Shown: positions 26,421 through 34,959 of the stretch, piece by piece
Position numbering within the stretch: position 1 is the first letter of the stretch
How the letters are laid out: every line of letters begins with the position of its first letter
From: Lachnospiraceae bacterium
GTDB taxonomy: Bacteria > Bacteroidota > Bacteroidia > Bacteroidales > Muribaculaceae
Length of the DNA: 64,000 nucleotides
Assembly: GCA_023663655.1 (NCBI GenBank)
Contig: JAMPGZ010000008.1
Span: forward strand, 1 to 64,000
Reading direction: 5' to 3'
Made by a program: the position numbers and the translations under genes
Notes under the pieces: generated by a model
Seen by the model: the letters and a program-made list of their open reading frames with translations, nothing else
Database searches by the model: none
What the model was told of the DNA's origin: nothing

Positions 26421-26552
26421 CGTGTTTTCAAAATATTGTGCAAGTTACTCAATAATTTCGAGATAGACATATTTTTGAGGGGTGATTGTGGGCATAATGC
26501 TGACAAAATTTATTAATTTTGTTCGGTAAACCTACAATTTGAACAAATCGTA

Positions 26553-27974
26553 ATGGTAAAATCTCTTGGACGTAAGGCTATTTCCGGCACACTGTGGACT
26601 ACTGCCGACCGTCTTGTGTCGATGGTGCTGCAATTTGCGGTCAACCTCGTGTTGGCGTGGGTTCTTATGCCCGATGATTACGGTGTTGTCGGCGTGTTGG
26701 TGATATTCATTGCCGTCAGTAACACATTGATAGACGGAGGGTTTGCCTCGGCGCTTATCCAACATAAAAAACCGACACAGGAAGACTATTCCACTATATT
26801 CTTTTGGAATACAGGATTTTCGCTGTTTTGCTATCTGGTGCTGTTCCTCATCTCGCCATTGGTTGCCGAGTTTTTTAGAATGCCGATGCTTAAGGATGTG
26901 CTCCGGGTGATGGGGCTAAGTGTCGTGGCGAGTGCATTGGGGCAGGTTCAGATTGTGCGGCTCAAGAGAAATCTTGAATTCGGGACAATCGCGATAGTCA
27001 ATCTCACGAGCTACATTGTTTCGGCTGCGATAGGGGTTTATATGGCATACAACGGTTTCTCTTATTGGAGTCTGGTGGCAATGACGGTTGTCAATCAGGT
27101 GATGATGACTCTCTTGTATTGGCTTTTGGCGAAGTGGCGTCCGTCGGCGGTGTTTTCGATCAAATCGTTTAAGGAACTGTTCAGTTACGCCGGATATTTG
27201 CTTGCCGCAGGATTTCTGCAAGAAACGTGCAAGCATTTGCAAGGGGTGATTATAGGAAAGCGTTTCTCTGAGACACAATTAGGATTATATACTCAGGCAT
27301 CAAAATTGGATCAGGTCACCTCTTATGCTGTTCCGCAAGCTCTTGTGCAAGTGTTGTTCCCTCTCTTTTCCAATCTGCAGGATGAGCGTGAAAGGCTTCA
27401 GGAGATGATGGAGATGGGGATAAGGGTGATTTCGGCGATTGTATTTCCGATGTTGCTCATTCTCATAATAGTTGCCGATCCGCTTGTGCTGGCGCTTTAT
27501 CATGAGGCGTGGACTCCGTGTGTGCCTTATTTCCGCATTTTGTGCGTGGGTGGCGTGTTTGTGTGCTTGCAGAATGTCAATTTTTATGCTGTTGCAGCGT
27601 GTGGCTATAGCAAGACTCTTTTCAAATGGAGTTTCTATAAATGGGGAATGCTCGTGGTGCTTCTGCTCATAGGAATGTTTTTCGGTATGCAGGGGTTGAT
27701 GTGGTCGATAGTGCTCAGCAATATCAATATTTATTTAGTCAATGCTGTTCTTGCCCGCAAATATGTGGGTTTTGCGTTGTCGCGACAGTTGCGTGCGTTG
27801 CTTCCTCCGTTGCTTGCCGGTGCTCTACCAGCTTTATTAGTCTATTTCCTTGATTGGCATTGGCTGTTGGAAGCTGTCGTTTATGCGGCTATTTATGTGG
27901 CGATCGTGTTCTGCTCCGGCATGAAGGTAGTCAAGGACTTTAAGTTCATAATCTCAAGGTTCTTGAAAAAATAA
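26553..27974 (+). CDS. Wzx-type oligosaccharide flippase
   Basis: A 473-residue polytopic membrane protein of the MOP superfamily with about 12-14 helices. The N-terminal segment (GTLWTTADRLVSM, then VLAWVLMPDDYGVVGV) is typical of lipopolysaccharide/O-unit exporters of the RfbX/Wzx group. It flips lipid-linked sugar units across the inner membrane. It faces the dTDP-rhamnose operon, so rhamnose-containing glycans are likely cargo (inference). A -7-like TAATTTTG lies at 26514-26521. No glycosyltransferase is next to it. Confidence 0.88.
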   Translation: MVKSLGRKAISGTLWTTADRLVSMVLQFAVNLVLAWVLMPDDYGVVGVLVIFIAVSNTLIDGGFASALIQHKKPTQEDYSTIFFWNTGFSLFCYLVLFLISPLVAEFFRMPMLKDVLRVMGLSVVASALGQVQIVRLKRNLEFGTIAIVNLTSYIVSAAIGVYMAYNGFSYWSLVAMTVVNQVMMTLLYWLLAKWRPSAVFSIKSFKELFSYAGYLLAAGFLQETCKHLQGVIIGKRFSETQLGLYTQASKLDQVTSYAVPQALVQVLFPLFSNLQDERERLQEMMEMGIRVISAIVFPMLLILIIVADPLVLALYHEAWTPCVPYFRILCVGGVFVCLQNVNFYAVAACGYSKTLFKWSFYKWGMLVVLLLIGMFFGMQGLMWSIVLSNINIYLVNAVLARKYVGFALSRQLRALLPPLLAGALPALLVYFLDWHWLLEAVVYAAIYVAIVFCSGMKVVKDFKFIISRFLKK

Positions 27975-28007
27975 CGACCCTAATGATTTTAAGATCATTA
28001 AGGTCGT
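27974..28007. terminator. Bidirectional hairpin between the flippase gene and rfbB
   Basis: ACGACC plus TAATGAT (27974-27987) pairs with ATCATTA plus GGTCGT (27994-28007) around TTTAAG, with one internal mismatch. It overlaps the last base of the flippase stop codon and separates two convergent genes. Confidence 0.75.
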
Positions 28008-28026
28008 CAAGAGTTGATGATATTCT

Positions 28027-29166
28027 TTATCGGTTGGAGTACATATCATCGTAGTACTGTTGATATGCTCCTGAGGTGATGTGATCCATCCATTCCTGAT
28101 TGTCGAGATACCAGCGGACTGTCTTTTCGATGCCCTCCTCAAATTGTAGTGAAGGCTCCCAACCGAGTTCACGTTGAAGTTTACGTGAGTCGATGGCGTA
28201 TCGCATATCGTGACCGAGACGGTCGGTTACATAGGTTATGAGTTTTTCGCTGTGTCCTTCGGGGTTTCCGAGCAGACGGTCGACAGTCTTTATTATTACC
28301 TTGATGAGGTCGATGTTCTTCCATTCGTTGAACCCGCCGATATTGTAGGTCTCGGCTACTTTTCCCTTGTGGAAAATCAGGTCGATGGCACGTGCGTGAT
28401 CCTCGACAAAGAGCCAGTCGCGCACATTTTCACCTTTTCCGTATACCGGCAGCGGCTTTCCGTGGCGGATGTTGTTGATGAACAGAGGTATAAGCTTTTC
28501 CGGGAACTGGTAGGGACCGTAGTTGTTTGAGCAGTTGGTAACGAGCGTAGGCATTCCGTAGGTGTCGTGGTAGGCTCTTACAAAGTGATCGGAAGATGCC
28601 TTTGACGCTGAATACGGGCTGTGGGGATTGTATTTTGTGGTTTCGAGGAAGAATTCGGTTCCGAATGCCAGATGGTGCTGTGAAGAGGATGCTGTGGTGG
28701 TGAACGGTGATTCCACACCTTCAGGATTGGTCAGCTCCAATGCTCCATAAACTTCGTCGGTAGAGATGTGGTAGAAAAGTTTGCCGTCATATTTTTCGGG
28801 AAGAGTGTCCCAGTATTCTTTTGCAGCCTGAAGAAGTGCAAGTGTGCCCATCACATTGGTGCGTGCGAAAGTGAACGGATCCTTGATCGAGCGGTCCACG
28901 TGACTTTCGGCGGCGAGATGTATGATTCCGTCGATTTTGTTGTCCTTGATGATGCGGCGCATTTCATCAAGATCGGCGATATCAGCTTTCACAAATGTAT
29001 AGTTGGGACGATCCTCAATATCCTTAAGGTTGGCGAGGTTGCCTGCGTATGTGAGTTTATCGAGATTGAAGATATGGTAGTCAGGATATTTATTCACAAA
29101 CAGTCTTACTACATGGCTGCCGATGAATCCGGCTCCTCCGGTGATTAAAATATTCTTATGATTCAT
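28027..29166 (-). CDS. rfbB: dTDP-glucose 4,6-dehydratase
   Basis: A 379-residue short-chain-dehydrogenase-type enzyme, the second step of dTDP-L-rhamnose synthesis. The NAD loop is GGAGFIGSH (10-18); the active site has the HISTDEVYG motif and YSASKASSDH (Tyr-x3-Lys). The C-terminal half carries NNYGPYQFPEKLIP and the sugar-binding DRLGHDMRYAID. Last gene of rfbA-C-D-B, 27 bases after rfbD. Slightly longer than the E. coli enzyme (361 residues) because of an insertion after the TDEVYG motif. Confidence 0.96.
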   Translation of the reverse strand: MNHKNILITGGAGFIGSHVVRLFVNKYPDYHIFNLDKLTYAGNLANLKDIEDRPNYTFVKADIADLDEMRRIIKDNKIDGIIHLAAESHVDRSIKDPFTFARTNVMGTLALLQAAKEYWDTLPEKYDGKLFYHISTDEVYGALELTNPEGVESPFTTTASSSQHHLAFGTEFFLETTKYNPHSPYSASKASSDHFVRAYHDTYGMPTLVTNCSNNYGPYQFPEKLIPLFINNIRHGKPLPVYGKGENVRDWLFVEDHARAIDLIFHKGKVAETYNIGGFNEWKNIDLIKVIIKTVDRLLGNPEGHSEKLITYVTDRLGHDMRYAIDSRKLQRELGWEPSLQFEEGIEKTVRWYLDNQEWMDHITSGAYQQYYDDMYSNR

Positions 29167-29193
29167 GTCGATTTTTTATTTCTGGTGAGTTTA

Positions 29194-30063
29194 TCAGGCT
29201 TCGTCTTTCAGATTGGCGATGCATTTATTCAGCGAGTCGGTCCAGTAGGGCACTTTGATGCCGAATTGAGTCTTTACCTTGGTCTTGTCGAGGACGCTGT
29301 AGGACGGACGGGTTACTTTTGACGGGAACTCGTCGGAGTGGCAAGGCTGGATTTCACAGCTGCTGTTGCCGGCGATTTCAGCGATCATTTTGGTGAAGTC
29401 AAACCACGAGCACACACCTTCGTTAGAGTAGTGGTATATGCCTTCGTTGCCGTCCATTTTGCGGTTTTCGACGATATGGAATATGGCATCGGCGAGATCC
29501 TGTGCGTAAGTAGGTGAGCCTACCTGGTCAAACACTACTTTCAGTTCAGGTTTGGTGGAAGTAAGATTCAACATGGTCTTGACAAAATTTTTGCCATATT
29601 CGCTGTACAGCCATGCTGTTCTGAAGATAAGCGCCTTGCATCCGGCATCGGCTACGGCTTGTTCGCCGTGCAGCTTGGTGACACCGTAAACACCGATGGG
29701 ATTTACCGGATTGTTCTCCGATAGCGGAGTGTTGACAACATCTCCTCCAAATACATAGTCGGTAGAGACGTGAATGAGAGTGGCATCGGCATTCTTGGCG
29801 GCATTTGCGAGATTGCGCACGGCTCCGGCATTAAGGAGCTCTGCGAATTCCGCATCATCCTCCGCCTTGTCGACGTTGGTGTAGGCTGCGCAGTTCACGA
29901 TGACGTTTATGTTGTTGTCTTCGACCATGCGTGTCACCGCATCGGCATTTGTTATGTCAAGTTCGGCTACATCGGTGAAGATGTAGTTATCGTTGGAGTT
30001 CTTAGCTGCGTTTCTAAGGCAGTTGCCCAACTGTCCGTTGGCGCCTGTTACGAGTATGTTCAT
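29194..30063 (-). CDS. rfbD: dTDP-4-dehydrorhamnose reductase
   Basis: A 289-residue reductase, the last step of dTDP-L-rhamnose synthesis. The start at 30063 gives the normal MNILVTGANGQLG beginning with the nucleotide loop at 7-13 and leaves 10 bases to rfbC; an ATG six codons upstream would overlap rfbC. VSTDYVFGG and YGVTKLHGE (Tyr-x3-Lys) form the active site. Third gene of the operon. Confidence 0.95.
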   Translation of the reverse strand: MNILVTGANGQLGNCLRNAAKNSNDNYIFTDVAELDITNADAVTRMVEDNNINVIVNCAAYTNVDKAEDDAEFAELLNAGAVRNLANAAKNADATLIHVSTDYVFGGDVVNTPLSENNPVNPIGVYGVTKLHGEQAVADAGCKALIFRTAWLYSEYGKNFVKTMLNLTSTKPELKVVFDQVGSPTYAQDLADAIFHIVENRKMDGNEGIYHYSNEGVCSWFDFTKMIAEIAGNSSCEIQPCHSDEFPSKVTRPSYSVLDKTKVKTQFGIKVPYWTDSLNKCIANLKDEA

Positions 30064-30073
30064 TGATAAACTG

Positions 30074-30646
30074 TTATTCATAAAGGTCTACATTGAAGTC
30101 GAAGGGTGTATCGAAATCCTTGAGCAGGGGATGTTTTGTGTCCTTTTCGCTCAGAATAGCCTCTTCGGCGTTTATCATCCAGTCGATGCCGAGTGAATCG
30201 TCGGCGATTGAGATGCCTCCGTCAGCTTCGGGATGATAGTAATTGTCGCATTTATATTGGAATACCGCAACATCTGACAGCACCGCAAATCCGTGGGCGA
30301 ATCCACGAGGCACGAAAAATTGGCGATGATTCTCCTCGCTCAATTCCACGGCAACGTGTTTGCCGAATGTGGGCGAACCTTTGCGGATATCCACGGCGAC
30401 ATCAAGGACTCTTCCTTTCACGCAGCGTACGAGCTTGGACTGAGTGAAGGGAGGACGTTGGAAGTGCAGTCCGCGCATCACTCCACGTGTCGACATCGAT
30501 TCATTGTCTTGCACGAAGTCAACCGGTCTTACTTTTTCGTCAAATTCCTTTTTGGAATAGCTTTCAAAGAAATATCCTCTGGCGTCGTTGAATATATGAG
30601 GTTCGATAATTACAACGCCGTCGATATCAGTCTTTATAACATTCAT
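30074..30646 (-). CDS. rfbC: dTDP-4-dehydrorhamnose 3,5-epimerase
   Basis: A 190-residue cupin enzyme that inverts C3 and C5 of the keto sugar. Seen: DARGYFFESY near the start, the catalytic His in RGLHFQ, and FVPRGFAHGF with the later YKCDNYYHPEADGGI segment. Second gene of rfbA-C-D-B, 26 bases after rfbA. Confidence 0.96.
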   Translation of the reverse strand: MNVIKTDIDGVVIIEPHIFNDARGYFFESYSKKEFDEKVRPVDFVQDNESMSTRGVMRGLHFQRPPFTQSKLVRCVKGRVLDVAVDIRKGSPTFGKHVAVELSEENHRQFFVPRGFAHGFAVLSDVAVFQYKCDNYYHPEADGGISIADDSLGIDWMINAEEAILSEKDTKHPLLKDFDTPFDFNVDLYE

Positions 30647-30672
30647 AAATTGGCTTTATTTCTTTATGTGCT

Positions 30673-31578
30673 TTAGTCGAGATTCTTTTCTCCTGTGCGT
30701 TCAACTTCTTCCACCACTTTCAGCAGATATTGACCGTACTGGTTCTTTAACATAGGTTTAGCGAGCTCTTTCATCTTGTCGCTGTCGATCCATCCCTGAC
30801 GGAATGCGATTCCTTCAAGACAAGCTATTTTGAGTCCCTGGCGTTTTTCGAGCACCTCCACATATATCGATGCATCGGCGAGGGAGTCATGTGTTCCGGT
30901 GTCAAGCCATGCAAAACCACGGGGGAGAGTTTGCACTTTCAGCTCGCCGTCTTTAAGGAACTCTTGGTTCACGGTTGTGATTTCAAGCTCTCCACGTGCC
31001 GACGGCTTTATGGAGTGTGCCACTTTCACCACTTTGTTGGGGTAGAAATATAGTCCTACCACAGCATAATTGCTTTTCGGGTGCTGCGGTTTCTCCTCTA
31101 TCGACAGACAGTTGCCGTTTTTGTCAAATTCAGCAACTCCATATCGTTCAGGATCATCGACCCAGTATCCGAACACGGTAGCTTTTGAATCATTTTCGGC
31201 AGTGGCGACTGCGTCTTTCAATATATTGGAAAATCCTGCTCCATGGAAAATGTTGTCGCCTAACACGAGACACACGGAATCATCTCCGATGAAATCTTTG
31301 CCGATGATAAACGCCTGGGCAAGACCATCGGGAGAAGGCTGCTCAGCATACTGTAAGTTGATTCCATAGTCCGATCCGTCGCCAAGCAGACGCTTGAAAC
31401 CGGGCAAATCCTTAGGCGTGGAGATTATAAGGATATCCCTGATGCCCGCAAGCATGAGCGCGGATATGGGATAATACACCATGGGCTTGTCAAAAATAGG
31501 TAGCAACTGCTTGCTTACGCCTTTTGTGATAGGATAGAGCCTTGTGCCTGAACCTCCTGCCAATACGATTCCTTTCAT
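30673..31578 (-). CDS. rfbA: Glucose-1-phosphate thymidylyltransferase
   Basis: A 301-residue nucleotidyltransferase that makes dTDP-glucose, the committed step to dTDP-L-rhamnose. The signature GGSGTRLYP (8-16) and the downstream Lys-rich KGVSKQLLP and DKPMVYYP are intact; LGDNIFHG carries the catalytic Asp. First gene of the four-gene operon, behind a promoter at 31634-31664. Confidence 0.96.
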   Translation of the reverse strand: MKGIVLAGGSGTRLYPITKGVSKQLLPIFDKPMVYYPISALMLAGIRDILIISTPKDLPGFKRLLGDGSDYGINLQYAEQPSPDGLAQAFIIGKDFIGDDSVCLVLGDNIFHGAGFSNILKDAVATAENDSKATVFGYWVDDPERYGVAEFDKNGNCLSIEEKPQHPKSNYAVVGLYFYPNKVVKVAHSIKPSARGELEITTVNQEFLKDGELKVQTLPRGFAWLDTGTHDSLADASIYVEVLEKRQGLKIACLEGIAFRQGWIDSDKMKELAKPMLKNQYGQYLLKVVEEVERTGEKNLD

Positions 31579-31633
31579 AATACTTGAATGATAAATACTC
31601 TTAAGAGTGATTTTAGCTAAAATATATTTTCTG

Positions 31634-31664
31634 CAAAAGTAGAAATAAAACTCTGAAAATGCAA
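31634..31664 (-). promoter_or_regulatory. Bacteroidetes-type promoter of rfbACDB
   Basis: On the reverse strand TTG (31662-31664) is followed after 20 bases by TACTTTTG (31634-31641). The start of rfbA is 55 bases further on. Confidence 0.65.
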
Positions 31665-31704
31665 CTATTGCACGGAAATACGCTTGTATTGCCGTTTGAC
31701 TGCA

Positions 31705-32247
31705 TTAATCAGCATCGGAAAGGAGAGCTATTTCGTCAAGAATAGAATAGGCAATTGCTTTTGTTGCCGGTTCGTCGCGTTCGAATTCGCGTGAGGCGTA
31801 ATCTTTGGCTTTTTCAATCGTGGTGGGCAAGAAGTAGAACAGCAGTCGCAGTGCGGTATATCGCTCCATCGCTGATGTTGATGTGATGAATCGCTCTACG
31901 AGCTGCAAGGCATAAGGGGTGTGGCGCAGCAGTTTCATGCATAGAATGTCGGCAGCCTCCTGCGACTTTGTTTCGCTAACCCAAATTTCGGCATCCTCCA
32001 TGCTCAGCCTATCGGCAGGATAGATGACGGGAGCCAGGAGCTGGCATTCGCGCGAGTCAGCGTTAGCACGAAGTTCTTCGGCGATTTCTACCGATTGAGG
32101 AATATCTTTGGCTATTTCCGTGATTTGCGGAAGGTTCAGCCCGAATATCACGCGGTAAGGTGATCCGGCACTGCGGAGGGTGTCGGCAACTATGCCGTTG
32201 CGCATGGCATACAGGCGTTTCTTTATTTCCGGTATAGTTTCAATCAT
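31705..32247 (-). CDS. DNA alkylation repair (AlkD-like) HEAT-repeat protein
   Basis: A 180-residue all-helical protein. I recognise the short Bacteroidales AlkD-like type from the start (ETIPEIKKRLYAMRNG, then FGLNLPQITEIAK), the SRECQLLAPVIYP segment and the repeated helix pairs. AlkD is a DNA glycosylase for bulky alkylated bases built of HEAT-like repeats. This form is shorter than the Bacillus enzyme (about 230 residues), and I cannot confirm the catalytic Asp and Trp residues, so activity is uncertain. Not in an evident operon; rfbA begins 126 bases downstream behind its own promoter. Confidence 0.6.
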   Translation of the reverse strand: MIETIPEIKKRLYAMRNGIVADTLRSAGSPYRVIFGLNLPQITEIAKDIPQSVEIAEELRANADSRECQLLAPVIYPADRLSMEDAEIWVSETKSQEAADILCMKLLRHTPYALQLVERFITSTSAMERYTALRLLFYFLPTTIEKAKDYASREFERDEPATKAIAYSILDEIALLSDAD

Positions 32248-32268
32248 GATTTATCAGCTAAAAATAGG

Positions 32269-32296
32269 AAAGGACGCACGATGCCGTGCGTCCTTT
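32269..32296 (-). terminator. Terminator of the leucine-rich-repeat gene
   Basis: AAAGGACGCACG (32269-32280) is a perfect inverted repeat with CGTGCGTCCTTT (32285-32296) around ATGC. It lies 37 bases after the LRR gene stop on the reverse strand, followed there by CCTATTTTT. Confidence 0.85.
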
Positions 32297-32332
32297 CTGT
32301 CGTATTGTTGTTTCAGTGAATTGACACACTGA

Positions 32333-34810
32333 TTATTTAACGAGCACCTTGGTGGTCTTATTGCCTTGACGGCGGATATAGAGACCGGGGGCATCGCCGC
32401 TCACGCGGATACCGCGGAGGTCATAGTACTCAACCGGAGCGTTTTCGTCAGCGTCGATTGACTCGATGCCATCAGTCTTGACGTTTACAGGAAATGTGGT
32501 GAGTGTGAGAGCCGGACAAGCTGCGTTGGTCATTGTGCAAACTGCGTTTTCAACATCTTTGTTGATGAATGTGAATACGCCGTCAGCCTCGGTATAGTCA
32601 GTTCCTGCAATAAGCAGATTGTCGCCGTCTTTCCAAGTGAAGATGGTTTCTGTAGTACCTACTTTTGCTTGAGCCGACAGGTCAACCTTGCCATTGGCGA
32701 TAGGTACAACTACTTCAGCTTGCGGCTTGTAGGTGAGCTTACTCCATACTGTCGGAAGAGTGGCGAAAGTGAACTTGTTGTTTGAGATGTTCAAGCTGCC
32801 GGTCATTCCTTCGGGGATAGTGATCGTGGTAAGTTCGTTGCCGATAAGGAACAATGATGCCTTGGCACTCAAGCCTGAAGCGTTTAGTGTCGCAAGTTTG
32901 TTGTAGTTGAGGTTGATGTTGGTAGCCTTGATGCCGCTTGCGCTTAGATCCACGTTTTCAAGTTCATTGCCGATGAGGCGGATGGTGGTTGCTGAACCTG
33001 TCTGGGTGAAGTCAAGATTGATTCCGGTATAGTTGGCGTAGAAATCAGTGAGAGCGGGGAGCTTGGCGAAGTTCACCACGGGCTTGTTTTCGCCGAGAGT
33101 TCTGCCTTCTGTAGTAGAGCCGTTGTTGCTCAGGTCGAGAGTTTTCAACTTAGGCAGTTCGACATCAAATGCCGTGATCTTATTCTGCTGAAGGTTTACA
33201 CTTGTTAGTGCCTTATTGGCAGAGAGGTCAACTGTTGAGAACAGGTGCTGGTTGAGTGTAAGGCTCTGGAGATTCACGAGCTTGGAAAGATCGATGCTTT
33301 CAATCTGAATGTTTTCAAAAGCCTTGTCGTTGAAGTTGTAGTTGGCGCTTGAAGAGAATGATTTAACAAGTGCAGGATCACCATAAATTTTGATGGTCTT
33401 GCCTTTCGGAGCAGCTGAGATCTCGGCGTAGCTGTCGTCAGTGACTTTATACGGACCGGCTTTCACGCCATCGCCCCAGTCAACATAGATGTCCATTCCT
33501 GCACCTGTGCTCTCAGTCATAGTGAAAGTTGAGGTCAACTTGTCAACAACCTTTACGTCATAGGACATCATCAACGGAATCAAGCCGGGAGAGGTTACGG
33601 TTCCGGTGGTTATGATAAGCTGGTTATAACCTGCTGTTCCGGTTGCATAGAATACGTCATTCTTGATTTCGCAATATGCGTCCTTTACATCTTTCAAGAA
33701 AGTGAACACACCATCTTTTGCAGTATAGTCTGTGCCTTCAACAAGAGTGGTTTCTCCTGTTTTCCACACGAAAGTAGATGCAGTTTCTCCAACTTTTGCT
33801 TGAGCCGACAGATCAACTACATTTTCGCCTGAGATGCTTGCAGGAATTATTGCTTGAGGCGCGAATTTATACTTATAAGCGGAAGTAGGTGCATAAACGG
33901 GTAGGGTGACAAATGTCAAGCTGTTGTTCATGATTTGCAGGGTTCCGCTATAGTTTGCCGGAATCTTTATAGATGCGAGCTGGTTGTTGTTTGCCTGGAT
34001 TGAAGCGTTGGCAAGCATTGACGATGCGTCAAGTGAGGTAAGATTGTTATAGTCGGCACGCAGTGTCTTAAGTTTTTTGTTGGCTGCGATGTTCAGCTCT
34101 TTCTGCTTGCTGCCGTTCATTTCAAGCGTTACAAGTTCAGTGTTCTTGGAGATGTTAAACTTTTCCCAGTTGAGGAAAGAAATCATGTTCAACTTTGTAT
34201 TTCCTGACACTTTCAATGAAGTAAGCTTTGGTGCTTTGCTCCAATCGGTTCCCAATACCTCGTTGCTTCCGGCAGTTACAACACCGTCTTTTACAGTGTT
34301 GGAAACATCAATTGTCTTCAATGTCTCGGTAGAGGGGAGCGTAAGTTTTGTAAGGGCATTGTTTGCCGCTTCGAGAGTTTCAAGGGATGTACACGCCGAC
34401 AGATCCAGTGTTGCGATATTATTGTCGGTAATGCTCAGATAGGTCATTGAGGTCAGAGCTGACAAATCAATGGCAGACATCTTCGGAGCATCTTCGCCGG
34501 TGTAATTGACTCTTTTGATGCCGTTAGGGTCAGTACCGTAGACAATAATCTCAGTTCCTGCGATGGTTCCTGATACAGAGTTGTAGGGGTCATTTTGGGT
34601 GCTGAGAAGCACGGGATCGGAAACGCTCTTGTTTCCCCAGTCTACTTTAACTTGCTGGTTGGCAGTGACACCAATCTGAAGAGTAATACTTTTACCGGCA
34701 TCTTCAGGAGATACGGTAAATGACATGATTTTGGCGTCTTGAGCATTCATCAAGGCTGTGCCTGATAACGCTAATAATGCCAACAATGAACGCGTAAAAT
34801 TTACTTTCAT
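32333..34810 (-). CDS. Secreted leucine-rich-repeat protein with internal duplication
   Basis: An 825-residue exported protein. Signal peptide at 1-24 (start at 34810; an ATG two codons earlier is possible). It is built of two similar halves. Each has an irregular leucine-rich-repeat block of the LxxLxLSxNxL kind and then a segment opening with VDLSAQAKVG (about residues 330 and 708) and containing GTDYTxxDGVFTF. The final 45 residues (YYDLRGIRVSG, then GLYIRRQ and KVLVK) match the tail found on many Bacteroidales surface proteins and resembling a type IX sorting signal. Role unknown; adhesion or ligand binding is plausible. It has its own promoter (34846-34875) and terminator. Confidence 0.8.
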   Translation of the reverse strand: MKVNFTRSLLALLALSGTALMNAQDAKIMSFTVSPEDAGKSITLQIGVTANQQVKVDWGNKSVSDPVLLSTQNDPYNSVSGTIAGTEIIVYGTDPNGIKRVNYTGEDAPKMSAIDLSALTSMTYLSITDNNIATLDLSACTSLETLEAANNALTKLTLPSTETLKTIDVSNTVKDGVVTAGSNEVLGTDWSKAPKLTSLKVSGNTKLNMISFLNWEKFNISKNTELVTLEMNGSKQKELNIAANKKLKTLRADYNNLTSLDASSMLANASIQANNNQLASIKIPANYSGTLQIMNNSLTFVTLPVYAPTSAYKYKFAPQAIIPASISGENVVDLSAQAKVGETASTFVWKTGETTLVEGTDYTAKDGVFTFLKDVKDAYCEIKNDVFYATGTAGYNQLIITTGTVTSPGLIPLMMSYDVKVVDKLTSTFTMTESTGAGMDIYVDWGDGVKAGPYKVTDDSYAEISAAPKGKTIKIYGDPALVKSFSSSANYNFNDKAFENIQIESIDLSKLVNLQSLTLNQHLFSTVDLSANKALTSVNLQQNKITAFDVELPKLKTLDLSNNGSTTEGRTLGENKPVVNFAKLPALTDFYANYTGINLDFTQTGSATTIRLIGNELENVDLSASGIKATNINLNYNKLATLNASGLSAKASLFLIGNELTTITIPEGMTGSLNISNNKFTFATLPTVWSKLTYKPQAEVVVPIANGKVDLSAQAKVGTTETIFTWKDGDNLLIAGTDYTEADGVFTFINKDVENAVCTMTNAACPALTLTTFPVNVKTDGIESIDADENAPVEYYDLRGIRVSGDAPGLYIRRQGNKTTKVLVK

Positions 34811-34845
34811 AAGCATTTGATGTTGTGATAATGTAAATAATTTCG

Positions 34846-34875
34846 CAAATATAGCATTATTATCGCAAAAATCAA
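34846..34875 (-). promoter_or_regulatory. Bacteroidetes-type promoter of the LRR gene
   Basis: On the reverse strand TTG (34873-34875), 19 bases, then TATATTTG (34846-34853). It is 36 bases before the start codon. Confidence 0.7.
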
Positions 34876-34899
34876 CAATTTTGCTTAAAAAAGTAAACA

Positions 34900-34940
34900 G
34901 ATGTAAGAATAATCATGTCAACGATGAATATTCTTACATC
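34900..34940 (-). terminator. Hairpin at the end of the fimbrial operon
   Basis: GATGTAAGAATA (34900-34911) pairs with TATTCTTACATC (34929-34940), a 12-bp perfect stem with a 17-base loop, 20 bases after the last fimbrial stop. The following reverse-strand sequence is T-rich (TGTTTACTTTTTT). Confidence 0.7.
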
Positions 34941-34959
34941 CATTTGCAAATCAATAGTA

